A stretch of DNA of 64,000 nt, from NCBI GenBank assembly GCA_050248795.1, contig JBFWRS010000001.1, positions 99,223 through 163,222 on the forward strand, written 5' to 3'. Shown here piece by piece: positions 32,739-40,683 of the stretch (the first letter of the stretch is position 1; every line of letters begins with the position of its first letter). The DNA comes from CAZTDU01 sp050248795. GTDB taxonomy: Bacteria > Pseudomonadota > Gammaproteobacteria > Burkholderiales > SG8-39. Below the pieces are notes generated by a model, which saw only the letters and a program-made list of their open reading frames with translations, ran no database searches and was not told the origin of the DNA. The translations under genes were made by a program, and so were the position numbers.

Positions 32739-33434
32739 TTAGACAGCGAGTTCAGGAATGACCAGGAAGAACGCGTTAAGCATGTAGAGGCCCGTAAGCA
32801 CGAGAGCCACGCCGCCCACCACCTCGAACACCCGCTGATGCTTCGCAAGGGGTTTCAGCGATTCGAGCGCGCCCACCGCCCAGCCACCAAGCAGAATGGG
32901 CAGCGCGCGCCCGAGGGCGAATGCGAGAAGCAACAGCACGCCGAACGTGACCGAGCCAACGCCTGCCGCCACGCCTAGTAGGACGACGAGCGTGGGCGTG
33001 CAGATCGGGCACACGGCCACGGCGAAGGCGGCGCCGAGCGCTCCGGCACCCCAGACCGTGGTCGCGCGACGTGCGCGCAAGGCGACCTGCGGCAGGCGCA
33101 GCTTGATCCAGCCAGGCCATGCCAAACCAAGAATTATGAGCAGTGGGCCAAGCACGAGGCCCCAGTAGCGGCCGAGGATCTTCTGGATCCACAGACCGCC
33201 CAGTGCCGCAATCGCGCCCAGCGCGATATGGACGAGGAGCATTCCGAGCACGAAGGCCGCTGCGTAGTGCAGCGCAACGCGCTGCTCCTGCGACTTGGTC
33301 ACATAAGCGAGGGAGACCGGAATGGCGGCAAGCGCGACCGGGTTGAAGCTGAACAGGAATCCCGTGGTGAAGCCGATCAGGAGGGAAGCGAAACTGGCCT
33401 GCTGCGCGACCGCCCGGAGTTGTTCCATGTCCAT
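32739..33434 (-). CDS. CcdA/DsbD-like thiol-disulfide membrane protein of mer-like operon
   Basis: A 231-residue protein with six helices. It resembles CcdA/DsbD transmembrane electron carriers, with the fourth-helix motif AVCPICTPTLVVLLG. The first helix (FSFNPVALAAIP) lacks the usual partner cysteine, so it is either not a disulfide shuttle or a metal-linked variant using the CPIC pair. It is the last gene of the merR-HMA, merP-like, thioredoxin, ccdA-like operon. It may feed electrons to the adjacent thioredoxin or act as a membrane carrier. Confidence 0.85.
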   Translation of the reverse strand: MDMEQLRAVAQQASFASLLIGFTTGFLFSFNPVALAAIPVSLAYVTKSQEQRVALHYAAAFVLGMLLVHIALGAIAALGGLWIQKILGRYWGLVLGPLLIILGLAWPGWIKLRLPQVALRARRATTVWGAGALGAAFAVAVCPICTPTLVVLLGVAAGVGSVTFGVLLLLAFALGRALPILLGGWAVGALESLKPLAKHQRVFEVVGGVALVLTGLYMLNAFFLVIPELAV

Positions 33435-33436
33435 GG

Positions 33437-33706
33437 TCAGCCCCGAGCCTCTCGGGCGCGGATTGCATTCCGCAACTCCGCGGCGTCGGGCATCGTCTTG
33501 AAGATCAGCTCGCCATCGATCGCGACGGCGGGCGTGGAAACGACGCCCACATCGACCGCGCGATTCGGATCCTTCGCGATGTCGATCTCCTTCCATTCCG
33601 CACGCGCCGACCGGGCGGCTTGGCGCAGCGCCTCGCGCGCCTCCACGCATTTGCTGCATCCGCCCGCAAAAAAGAACTCCACCCGGACGGCCTTCGCGCC
33701 CGTCAA
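33437..33706 (-). CDS. Thioredoxin-like protein, CSKC motif
   Basis: An 89-residue thioredoxin-fold protein with the redox or metal motif GGCSKCVEA near residues 16-23 and the cis-proline STPAVAI near 58. No signal peptide is visible, so it is cytoplasmic. It overlaps the MerP-like gene by four bases and precedes the CcdA-like gene by two. Its job may be to reduce or carry a soft metal between the membrane components (inference). Confidence 0.85.
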   Translation of the reverse strand: MTGAKAVRVEFFFAGGCSKCVEAREALRQAARSARAEWKEIDIAKDPNRAVDVGVVSTPAVAIDGELIFKTMPDAAELRNAIRAREARG

Positions 33707-33987
33707 GGCGCCACCTTCCTGACCGTTGCAGGGAAACCCTTCTTTGCGGTAGCCGCCGTCAGGTCGTCGACGCTCGCCTTGGCCGGGTCGAAATGCACCA
33801 GCACTTCCTTCTTGTCCACGTCGACGTTGACCTTAGTGACACCGGGCACGCCGCGCAGCGCCTTGGTGATTACCGCGGCGCAGGCGCCGCAGTAGATCTT
33901 CTCGGCGTACAAGGTGGCAAGCTTGCTTTCCTGCGCCGCAGCCACCGAAGCACAGGCGAGCAGCACTGCCAGCAGCGCCCTCCTCAC
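33703..33987 (-). CDS. MerP-like periplasmic heavy-metal-binding protein
   Basis: A 94-residue protein with a signal peptide (MRRALLAVLLACASVAAAQ) and an HMA domain whose site is IYCGACAAV. This matches MerP in size, location and fold. It overlaps the MerR-HMA gene by four bases. In mercury operons MerP captures Hg(II) in the periplasm and hands it to a membrane carrier; here the membrane partner would be the CcdA-like protein, since no MerT is present. Confidence 0.88.
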   Translation of the reverse strand: MRRALLAVLLACASVAAAQESKLATLYAEKIYCGACAAVITKALRGVPGVTKVNVDVDKKEVLVHFDPAKASVDDLTAATAKKGFPATVRKVAP

Positions 33988-34661
33988 TGGCGGCTCTCCA
34001 CGGTAAACCCGGCTTTCGTCACGGCCTCCGCAAGCCGGGCGCCATCGGTCTCGTCCGGGTCATAGAACACCGAAGCGGCGCGCTTCGGGAACGAGACGCT
34101 AGACGACTTTACTCCCGGTTCACGGGAAAGAATAGACTGAATGGTGCTCGCGCAGCCTTCGCATTGCATACCGTCGATCTTCATTTCAAGCGTCTTCATG
34201 GATTCGAATCCTTTGTCGCGCGCCTTCCGGCCCGGCCGGCGTGCTTCCGGCAGTTCAAGTTCGGTGGAGTCGAGCGTATCGAGGATGGTGCAGTTCGTAA
34301 GTGCGCCGCGTCCAGGACATGCGGCAACGAGCTTTTCCAGGGCCACTCGGATGCGCTCCATCTCCGCCAGCCGCCGTTGCACATCAGCTGCCTTTGCCGA
34401 CGCGCGGGAGCGCACCGCCGCGCAGCTCGTTCCGGCGGTCACCCGCAAAGCGAGCAGCTCTTTGACCTCCTGGAGCGTGAAGCCGACTGCCTGCGCGTTG
34501 CGGATGAAGCGGATGCGCCCGACCGCCTCTTCCGGGTAGGCGCGATAACCGGCCCGGGGTCGGGCCGGCCGTCGCACGAGGCCGCGGCGCTCGTAAAAGC
34601 GCACCGTTTCCACCCCTACGCCAGCCTGCTTTGCGAGTGCTCCGATGGTCAACGAGGTCAT
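33984..34661 (-). CDS. merR: MerR-type metalloregulator fused to HMA domain
   Basis: A 225-residue protein. Residues 1-135 are a MerR regulator (LTIGALAKQAGVGVETVRFY) with cysteines at 80, 115 and 124. These have the same 35- and 9-residue spacing as Cys82, 117 and 126 of mercury MerR, and lead-type regulators share it. Residues 155-225 form an HMA domain with GMQCEGC, joined in frame. AAGGA lies ten bases before the internal ATG at 34199, so a free 71-residue HMA protein may also be made. A mer-type operator precedes the gene, implying autoregulation. Confidence 0.9.
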   Translation of the reverse strand: MTSLTIGALAKQAGVGVETVRFYERRGLVRRPARPRAGYRAYPEEAVGRIRFIRNAQAVGFTLQEVKELLALRVTAGTSCAAVRSRASAKAADVQRRLAEMERIRVALEKLVAACPGRGALTNCTILDTLDSTELELPEARRPGRKARDKGFESMKTLEMKIDGMQCEGCASTIQSILSREPGVKSSSVSFPKRAASVFYDPDETDGARLAEAVTKAGFTVESRQ

Positions 34662-34679
34662 TCCGCAAGGATACGCCTG

Positions 34680-34711
34680 AGCGTACGGGCCGTACCGCGG
34701 TACGGGGTCAA
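34680..34711 (-). promoter_or_regulatory. mer-type operator/promoter of merR-HMA operon
   Basis: On the minus strand TTGACC (34711-34706) is followed by the dyad CCGTAC-CGCG-GTACGG (34705-34690) and, after a 20-base spacer, TACGCT (34685-34680). The half-sites equal those of the Tn21/Tn501 mer operator as I know it. The -35 element overlaps the stop codon of the upstream ATPase gene. Confidence 0.82.
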
Positions 34712-37149
34712 GCGGGTCTGACGACGGGCTGTGGAGTCTGACCGACGCTCAGGATCGCATCGAAGAAAAGCCGCGGCTTGCCGCGCAGGGAGTTGAAGAA
34801 GATCGCCGTGACGCTGACCGCCATGGCCGCCATCGCCCAGATCGGATGGATAAGGCCCGTCGCGGCGAGCGGCACGCCAACGCCGTTGAAAAGGATGGCA
34901 AGCGTCACGTTCTGCAGCATCTTGCGGTAGCTCCAACGGCTGATCTCGCGCGCCTCCACGGCCGCCTGGAGGCGGTTGTTGATGATGATGATGTCGGCGG
35001 AGTCGATGGCGATGTCCGTCCCGCCGCCCATGGCAATCCCGATATTCGCCTGCATGAGTGCCGGCGCATCGTTGATGCCGTCTCCGACCATCGCGACGTT
35101 GCCCTCGCGCTGCAATTCCCGGACGAACCGTGCCTTGTCGTGCGGAAGCAGCGCGGCATGCACTTCGTCCACCTCCAGGTCGTTTCCGACGCGCCGTGTC
35201 GCGCCGGCGTTATCGCCGCTGACAATGACGGTACGCAGCCCCAGCCTCTTGAGCTCCGCCACGACCGCGCGCGCGTCCGGCCGGACGCGGTCGCCGAAGG
35301 CGAGCAAACCGAGCACGCGCTTGCTTTGAGCTATGCCCACAACCGTGTGGCCGGCGGCCTCAAGCAACCGGATGTGCTTGCTTGCTGCGTCCAGCACCAC
35401 GCCTTCCTCGCCGAGAAAGCGCGGGCTGCCCACAAGGACCTCTTCGCCAGTAATTCGCGCACGAACCCCTCGTCCGGGCACGGCGCTGAAGTCGCCCAAT
35501 TCGAGCGGAGCGATGCCTCTTTCCATTGCGGCGGCCATGACGGCGGCCGCCAGCGGATGTTCCGAGGCCGATTCGGCGGCTGCAGCTATGGCAAGCAGCC
35601 GCTCCTCGGATTCGCCCATCGCCACGATTTCCCGCAGACCCGGGCGCCCTTCGGTCAGGGTACCGGTCTTGTCGAACACCACGTGCGTGGCGAGGCGGTA
35701 GCCTTGGAAAGCCTCGCCCGTGCGCATCAGGATGCCCCGCTCTGCCGCCTCGCCCGCGCCCCGGACGATCGAGAGCGGCGCCGAGACGCCGAGTGCGCAG
35801 GGGTAGCCCATCACAAGGACGGTGAGACCGGCGAATACGGCGCGCTCGAAATCCGGCATGCCGCCGAAGATCATGGGTCCAATGATCCAGCCGATCACCG
35901 CGGCGGCGGCGAGCGACAGCACGGCGGGCGCGTACACTTTCAGCACGCGATCGACCAGATGCAGCATGCCCGGCTTCAGCGCGCGAGCGTCTTCCACCTC
36001 GCGCACCACCCGCTGAAGAAAGCTTTCCGCACCTGTGGCAGAGACCCGCACCAGGAGCGTGCCGAGACCGTTCATGGAGCCGCCGATGACACTGTCGCCG
36101 GCTTCGCGCTCCACCGGCAACGGCTCGCCCGTCACCAGCGACTGGTCCACCGCCGAGCGCCCCTCGATCACCGTGCCGTCCATTGGGACGCGCTCGCCCG
36201 GGCGGATACGCACCAGATCGTCCACCGCGACTTCGTCGATGCGAACGACCGATTCCGTGCCGCCGCGCACCACGCGCGCCGTGTCGGGCTGCAGCTCGAG
36301 CAGCCGCCGCACGGCCTGCGAGCTGCGCGTCTTCACGATGAGAGACAGCCACTCCGAGAAGATGTGATAGTTGCAGACCATTACCGCGACGCAAAAGAAC
36401 GGCGCCGTCGGGAAGTCGGGACCGCCCGCGATGAAGCCATAGATGCCGCCGCCGAGGCCGGCGAATGCGGCCGCTTCGAGCAAAACATGCTGGTTGATGA
36501 TGCCTCGCCGTATCGCGTGCCACGCCATGACGAGAATCGGTCGGGCGAGGAAGAAAACGACGGCGACGGCCAATCCGGCGGCAATCCAGACGTCCAGCCC
36601 TTCCAGGCGTCCGGCCTGTTTGAGCCACAAGAGCCCGAACGCATAAGCGAAAGCGACGCCCGTCCCGGCGGCCGCCTTCACGAAGCCGGCCGGCCTCAGA
36701 ACGAGGAATATGAATCCTAAGAGACACAACGCAACGAAACCTTGCAGCGCGGCGTACCAGAGCTCGCCTGGCCGCGCGATCAGAGAGAGAGAGCCGAGGC
36801 TGAAAATCGTTGCAAGCAGGAAGCGCCTGCCTTCCTGAACCAGCAGGCGCTCATCCGCCTCGAAGGGTTGCACCTTGCGCGGATCGGAGACCGAGTAACC
36901 CATCTGGCTGAGCGTCGTCAGCAACTCCTCCGGCCGCACACGGCCGGGGTCGTATTCGACGAGCGCCTGCTCGTGCGTGAGACTGACGGCGACTTTCTCC
37001 ACCCCCGAATGGCGTCGCAGCGCCTTTTCGATAGTTCCGGTGCAGAGCGAGCAATGCATCCCCGCGATGCGTGCGCGTATCCGCACGCGGTCGGGACGGC
37101 TTGCCGGCTCACGCGTCCAAAGATCTGCAATCGCTGCGTCATTGCTCAT
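34708..37149 (-). CDS. P1B-type metal ATPase with YPC motif
   Basis: An 813-residue heavy-metal pump. It has an N-terminal HMA domain with MHCSLC (Cys33 and Cys36), about eight helices, TGEP near 340 and DKTGTLT with Asp near 493. The transmembrane motif reads GYPCALGVSAP, so the first cysteine of the usual CPC is Tyr (449-451). An extra Cys-containing helix FFCVAVMVCNYHIF lies near 251-264. AAGGA precedes the ATG. Its own mer-type operator stands upstream, so it should be induced by the same metal as the MerR-HMA operon. Mercury, lead or cadmium efflux is plausible; the exact metal is unknown. Confidence 0.93.
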   Translation of the reverse strand: MSNDAAIADLWTREPASRPDRVRIRARIAGMHCSLCTGTIEKALRRHSGVEKVAVSLTHEQALVEYDPGRVRPEELLTTLSQMGYSVSDPRKVQPFEADERLLVQEGRRFLLATIFSLGSLSLIARPGELWYAALQGFVALCLLGFIFLVLRPAGFVKAAAGTGVAFAYAFGLLWLKQAGRLEGLDVWIAAGLAVAVVFFLARPILVMAWHAIRRGIINQHVLLEAAAFAGLGGGIYGFIAGGPDFPTAPFFCVAVMVCNYHIFSEWLSLIVKTRSSQAVRRLLELQPDTARVVRGGTESVVRIDEVAVDDLVRIRPGERVPMDGTVIEGRSAVDQSLVTGEPLPVEREAGDSVIGGSMNGLGTLLVRVSATGAESFLQRVVREVEDARALKPGMLHLVDRVLKVYAPAVLSLAAAAVIGWIIGPMIFGGMPDFERAVFAGLTVLVMGYPCALGVSAPLSIVRGAGEAAERGILMRTGEAFQGYRLATHVVFDKTGTLTEGRPGLREIVAMGESEERLLAIAAAAESASEHPLAAAVMAAAMERGIAPLELGDFSAVPGRGVRARITGEEVLVGSPRFLGEEGVVLDAASKHIRLLEAAGHTVVGIAQSKRVLGLLAFGDRVRPDARAVVAELKRLGLRTVIVSGDNAGATRRVGNDLEVDEVHAALLPHDKARFVRELQREGNVAMVGDGINDAPALMQANIGIAMGGGTDIAIDSADIIIINNRLQAAVEAREISRWSYRKMLQNVTLAILFNGVGVPLAATGLIHPIWAMAAMAVSVTAIFFNSLRGKPRLFFDAILSVGQTPQPVVRPA

Positions 37150-37172
37150 GACTGTCCTTAAGCTTTGGCTCG

Positions 37173-37204
37173 AGGCTACGGCCCGTACCGGCGTACGGAG
37201 TCAA
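37173..37204 (-). promoter_or_regulatory. mer-type operator/promoter of YPC ATPase
   Basis: On the minus strand TTGACT (37204-37199) is followed by CCGTAC-GCCG-GTACGG (37198-37183) and, after a 20-base spacer, TAGCCT (37178-37173). The dyad half-sites are identical to those upstream of merR-HMA, so one regulator probably controls both units. Confidence 0.82.
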
Positions 37205-37535
37205 CAGACCAAGTAAGAGCCGGTGCTTCACAGCCCCTGCCAGGGGTAAGGCGTCCTGTCACGTGCAGTGAGCCGCCGCACCGGCTGCCAGGCAATTGCA
37301 CGAGGGCCACCGACCGCTCCTCGCACAAATCCGGCACGCTCTATCCCCGCCCCAGCCCCCTCATCCTTCTGCGAAGGGGGACTGTGGGGGGACAAAAGCA
37401 GAGCGCGCCGAAAGGTGCGCTTTTTTCGTTGCGTCAAATCTCCCCACCCCCCGCCCGCCCAAGGGCGGGAGCGAAGAGAGGTTCAGCGAGAGGATCACTT
37501 TCGAGCCTCTTCAACCAACCTAAGGAGATTTGACG
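37205..37535. other. Intergenic leader with repeats and hairpins
   Basis: There is no gene here. It contains the inverted repeat CCCCCTCATC...GAAGGGGG at 37356-37380, an intrinsic-terminator-like hairpin at 37402-37426, the hairpin CCCGCCC-AA-GGGCGGG at 37454-37469 followed by AGCGAAGAGA, and the AAGGAG ribosome site of the next gene. The order of elements mirrors the leader of the radC-like gene. Confidence 0.55.
37402..37426 (+). terminator. Hairpin with T-tract in leader, possible attenuator
   Basis: AGCGCGCC-GAAA-GGTGCGCT forms an eight-pair stem (one G-T pair) with a GNRA-type loop, followed by TTTTT. It lies on the plus strand about 110 bases before a plus-strand gene, with no plus-strand gene upstream, so it may attenuate the transcript of the following gene. 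Confidence 0.7.
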
Positions 37536-37874
37536 ATGGATGCAGCCCAAGCACTCGCCGTAGTTCGTTCGCTGGCCAATGGTGTGGACCCGGAATCGGG
37601 CGAAGTCTTTTCGGCGGATTCAGCCTATCAGCGTCCGCAGGTGGTACGCGCGCTTTATGAAGCGGCGACCGCGCTGGAACGGGTGGAACGCTTCGAGCGA
37701 CGCAAGTCGCAGATGCCGCAGAAAACCGGCGAGCCGTGGAGCGAGGACGAGGACCGCAAGCTGTTGGCCGCTTTCGATGCCGGCCGCGCGCTGCAGGAAC
37801 TGGCCGCTGCGCATGAGCGCACTATGGGTGCGGTCCGTGCCCGGTTGCTCAAGTACGGTCGCATCAACGCCTAA
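37536..37874 (+). CDS. Small Myb/SANT-like protein of mobile element
   Basis: A 112-residue protein (MDAAQALAVVRSLANGVDPE). The C-terminal 45 residues, PWSEDEDRKLLAAFDAGRA then LAAAHERTMGAVRARLLKYG, look like a Myb/SANT-type helix-turn-helix, so DNA binding is likely. AAGGAG precedes the ATG by eight bases and a strong terminator follows. I know similar proteins only as conserved hypotheticals of integrative elements. Confidence 0.8.
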   Translation: MDAAQALAVVRSLANGVDPESGEVFSADSAYQRPQVVRALYEAATALERVERFERRKSQMPQKTGEPWSEDEDRKLLAAFDAGRALQELAAAHERTMGAVRARLLKYGRINA

Positions 37875-37885
37875 TCAGCGTTAAC

Positions 37886-37914
37886 AAAGGCCGGGGCTAA
37901 CGCCCCGGCCTTTT
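37886..37914 (+). terminator. Rho-independent terminator
   Basis: GGCCGGGGC-TAAC-GCCCCGGCC is a perfect nine-pair stem preceded by AAA and followed by TTTT, 12 bases after the stop of the Myb/SANT-like gene. Confidence 0.92.
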
Positions 37915-37926
37915 GTCGTCCCGGAA

Positions 37927-37953
37927 AACGAGGGCTCTCCCCTCGTGCTCCCC
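37927..37953. repeat. Trailer repeat copy 2
   Basis: AACGAGGG-CT-CTCCCCTCGTG followed by CTCCCC matches the sequence after radC (32678-32706) apart from a short indel. It lies just behind the terminator of the small gene. Confidence 0.65.
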
Positions 37954-38024
37954 GTCCGCGCTGGGACGCCAAGCTTCAACAGCGCAAGGGTTTTTCCAAT
38001 GAAGCAATACGGTATAACCGCCGG

Positions 38025-38654
38025 ATGGCCGATTGCTGCGAAGACAAAGCCTGCGCACTGGAGGGCTTGCGCGTGCGTCAAAGCGGTACGTTGAAGATAG
38101 TTCTGGCTATAAACGCCGTCATGTTCTTTGTCGTTCTCGCCGCCGGCCTTTACGCGTCCTCGAGCACCTTGCTGGCGGACTCGCTCGATAACCTCGGCGA
38201 TGCTCTTACTTATGCATTAAGTCTTTATGCAGTGGGCCGTACGGATCGGGCGAAGGGCATGGTTTCGCTGTTCAAAGGCGCGCTGATTCTCGGCGCGGCA
38301 ATCTTTGTGATCGGGCAAATCTGCTACAAGCTGCTCCACCCCAACGTGCCGCTGTTCGATGCCATGGGCGCTATCGGCGCCCTCGCTCTCGTCGCAAACG
38401 GCGCCTGCTTGGCGCTGCTTTGGAAGCACCGGCAAGAGGACGTCAACATGTCGTCCGTATGGGAATGTTCGCGCAACGACATCGCGGCAAACATTGGCGT
38501 GCTCATCGCCGCGGGTGGCGTTTGGTTCTTCGGGGCGGGATGGCCCGACCTCCTGATCGGCTCGGTACTCGCCGCTCTGTTCCTTTTCTCGGCGCTGCGA
38601 GTTTTCCGCGCCTCGTTCAGCGCTCTTCGCCTTACCGCCGATACTCAGCGTTGA
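38025..38654 (+). CDS. Cation diffusion facilitator-like transporter
   Basis: A 209-residue protein with a Cys-rich start (MADCCEDKACAL) and five to six helices. TM2 has ADSLDNLGDALTYALS and TM5 has SRNDIAANIGVL, the positions that carry the metal-site residues in CDF proteins. The C-terminal cytoplasmic domain of classical CDFs is absent, so it is a short form. It probably exports a divalent metal such as zinc, cobalt or cadmium. No ribosome site is obvious before the ATG. Confidence 0.85.
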   Translation: MADCCEDKACALEGLRVRQSGTLKIVLAINAVMFFVVLAAGLYASSSTLLADSLDNLGDALTYALSLYAVGRTDRAKGMVSLFKGALILGAAIFVIGQICYKLLHPNVPLFDAMGAIGALALVANGACLALLWKHRQEDVNMSSVWECSRNDIAANIGVLIAAGGVWFFGAGWPDLLIGSVLAALFLFSALRVFRASFSALRLTADTQR

Positions 38655-38723
38655 AAATCTTCGAGGGCGGCAGTTGACGCCATCGGCGAAGAGACCGCCG
38701 CCGCTAGCCTCCACATACGCTCT

Positions 38724-39056
38724 TCAGATGCGCTGTACGGCGAGCTTCAGACCGGCGGCCTTCAGGACGGCATGAAATGTCGAAAAGCGCGGATTGCCTT
38801 TCTGGGAGAGGACGCGATAGAGGCTTTCTCGGGGCACGCCAGCGGCCTTGGCAACCTTCGCCATGCCTTGCGCCTCCGCGACGGTCCTAAGCGCAGACAG
38901 GTACACGTGGGGATCTTGATCTTCAGCAGCGGCGTTGAGATATTCGGCGGCGAGCTCGGGATCTGCGCGCAGCTCTTCGATGAGCCGCTCGCGATGCGAC
39001 ACGGTCAGTTCTTTGACCGAGGCTCGCCTTTGCGCCTGCTTCCGTACTCGTGCCAT
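38724..39056 (-). CDS. HigA-type antitoxin (XRE-like helix-turn-helix)
   Basis: A 110-residue protein. The region ELTVSHRERLIEELRADPELAAEYLNAA followed by GMAKVAKAAGVPRESLYRVLS is typical of the addiction-module antidote family. It overlaps the toxin gene by 52 bases and would be translated second. GGAG stands three bases before the ATG at 39056; a start within the overlap is possible. It should bind the toxin and repress the pair. Confidence 0.88.
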   Translation of the reverse strand: MARVRKQAQRRASVKELTVSHRERLIEELRADPELAAEYLNAAAEDQDPHVYLSALRTVAEAQGMAKVAKAAGVPRESLYRVLSQKGNPRFSTFHAVLKAAGLKLAVQRI

Positions 39057-39352
39057 AGCTCCACCGCCTTTCTGATATCCGCGTCCTGCTTGCGCTTGTC
39101 GCCGCCGCAAAGCAGGACGATTACCGTCCGTCCGTCGCGGCCGAAGTAGACCCGGTATCCGGGTCCCCAGTCGATCCGCAGCTCGCTCACGCCGTCGCGC
39201 AGGAACTTCGCATCTCCGAAGTTGCCCGCCTCCAGCCGCTCGAGCCGCGCCAGGATGCGCGCACGGGCCTGCCGGTCCGGCAGGTCGGCGAGCCAGTCCG
39301 TGAAAGGCTCGCCTCCCGCGGCGGTCCTGTACCGCCTGATTTCGAACGCCAT
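39005..39352 (-). CDS. RelE/HigB-type toxin (addiction module killer protein)
   Basis: A 115-residue protein of the RelE/ParE superfamily: MAFEIRRYRTAAGGEPFTDW, RLERLEAGNFGDAKFL, then ELRIDWGPGYRVYFGRDG and LLCGGDKRKQDADI. Such proteins usually cleave mRNA at the ribosome. It precedes the antitoxin, the HigBA order. The start region contains a short palindrome (CGTATACG at 39364-39371) that may be the autoregulatory operator. A stabilising role for the island is inferred. Confidence 0.9.
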   Translation of the reverse strand: MAFEIRRYRTAAGGEPFTDWLADLPDRQARARILARLERLEAGNFGDAKFLRDGVSELRIDWGPGYRVYFGRDGRTVIVLLCGGDKRKQDADIRKAVELWHEYGSRRKGEPRSKN

Positions 39353-39423
39353 CGGATTGTATCGTATACGTTACAGAAGGACAAGCCCGGGCGGCTGGGC
39401 CGCCCGGGCCGAGTGGACCGCCG

Positions 39424-40683
39424 CTATGCAGCCTTGGCGGCCGAGATGGACACCACGTTGCGCGTAGTCAGTGCGTCCATGTGATCTGCCCATTTCTGCA
39501 ACCAGGCGCGCGCTTCGCCGTCGTAGCTGTGACGGTCGTAGATCGCCGCAATCGAGTTGTCGACGTGGTTGAGTATCCGATCCTGAACCACACGCGGGCA
39601 GCCCAGCCTTGCGAGGCCGGTTGCCACGGTGCGGCGAAGATCGTGCACCGTCCACGGGACCTCGATCGGGTCCTTCGCGCCGCTGTCCGGGTCCGTGTGC
39701 CGCGCCGTGTACTGCGCGAGACCGAGCGCCTTCTGCTTGACGTGCTGGCCTGCCTTCGTCGAAGGGAACACGAAGACCTTGTCGATGCCCTTGCGGTAAC
39801 CGAGCAGCTCGATGGCCTGCTGGCAGAGCATCACATCGTGCGGCTCGCCGTTCTTCGTCTCGCGGATCGTCCATACGCCGCGCTCCAGATCGACGTCGCG
39901 CCAGCGCGCAGCCACGATCTCCCCGGACCGGCAGCCGGTCAGGAGAACGAGCATCATGGACTCGCGCACCAGGCGGCTATACGGGCTGTGCGGCAGCCAC
40001 TTGAGGAACTTGGCGAGCTCCGCATCCGTCAGGGCCCGCCTCCGGCGGACCTGCGACGCGCCCTTGATACCGAGCGTCGGCGGCGCGAACTGGTCCGGAA
40101 GCCGGCCCTGATCCATCGCGTGCGCGTATGCGCAGCGAATGCGCGAGAGAATCGTCGTCGCAGTCCGCGGGTGCCTGAGCATCTTTGGCCGGATCAGCTC
40201 GTCCTGGAGCTCGCGGCGCGTAAGCTCGATCGCCGACTTGCCGTCGAACACCGGCAGGAAGTACTTGCGCAGCAAGCGCTCCGCTTCTGCGCCGCGCTTC
40301 TGTTTGGACAGAGCCTCCTTGACATACTCGTCAACCAGGTCGTTGACCGTGTACCGCTGCGCTACGCGCTCGCGCGTGGCTTCCTTGCGCTCTTTTCGCT
40401 TCTCGAGCTGCGGGTCCTTGCCCTGGTCGCGCTCGACGCGCTTCTTGAGCGCTGCGTCGCGCGCCTTGGCGAGGGTCAGTGGCCCGACGTCGCCGAGCCG
40501 GATCTCCCGCAGTGCGCCGTCCTTGGACCGGTAGCGATAGAAGAAGACCTTCTTGCCGGACGCCGCGCAACGCACTCTCAGGCCTGGGCACTGAGCGTCG
40601 CCGCGCTCCTCTCCCGGCCCCATGTCGGCGATAATCCCGGCGGTCAGGGGCTCCGGTTTTCTCAGTATAGGTTTTTGCTTCAT
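39424..40683 (-). CDS. int: Tyrosine recombinase, P4-type integrase
   Basis: A 419-residue integrase. It has an N-terminal DUF4102-like arm-binding domain (RYRSKDGALREIRLGDVG), a core-binding domain, and a catalytic domain with Arg in TGCRSGE, HDLRRT, the second His in ILNHVD and Tyr in IYDRHSYD. AGGGAGG precedes the ATG at 40683. It is the last gene before mutS and reads toward the accessory region, as integrases at the edge of genomic islands do. It most likely inserted the left-hand island at this point. Confidence 0.95.
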   Translation of the reverse strand: MKQKPILRKPEPLTAGIIADMGPGEERGDAQCPGLRVRCAASGKKVFFYRYRSKDGALREIRLGDVGPLTLAKARDAALKKRVERDQGKDPQLEKRKERKEATRERVAQRYTVNDLVDEYVKEALSKQKRGAEAERLLRKYFLPVFDGKSAIELTRRELQDELIRPKMLRHPRTATTILSRIRCAYAHAMDQGRLPDQFAPPTLGIKGASQVRRRRALTDAELAKFLKWLPHSPYSRLVRESMMLVLLTGCRSGEIVAARWRDVDLERGVWTIRETKNGEPHDVMLCQQAIELLGYRKGIDKVFVFPSTKAGQHVKQKALGLAQYTARHTDPDSGAKDPIEVPWTVHDLRRTVATGLARLGCPRVVQDRILNHVDNSIAAIYDRHSYDGEARAWLQKWADHMDALTTRNVVSISAAKAA

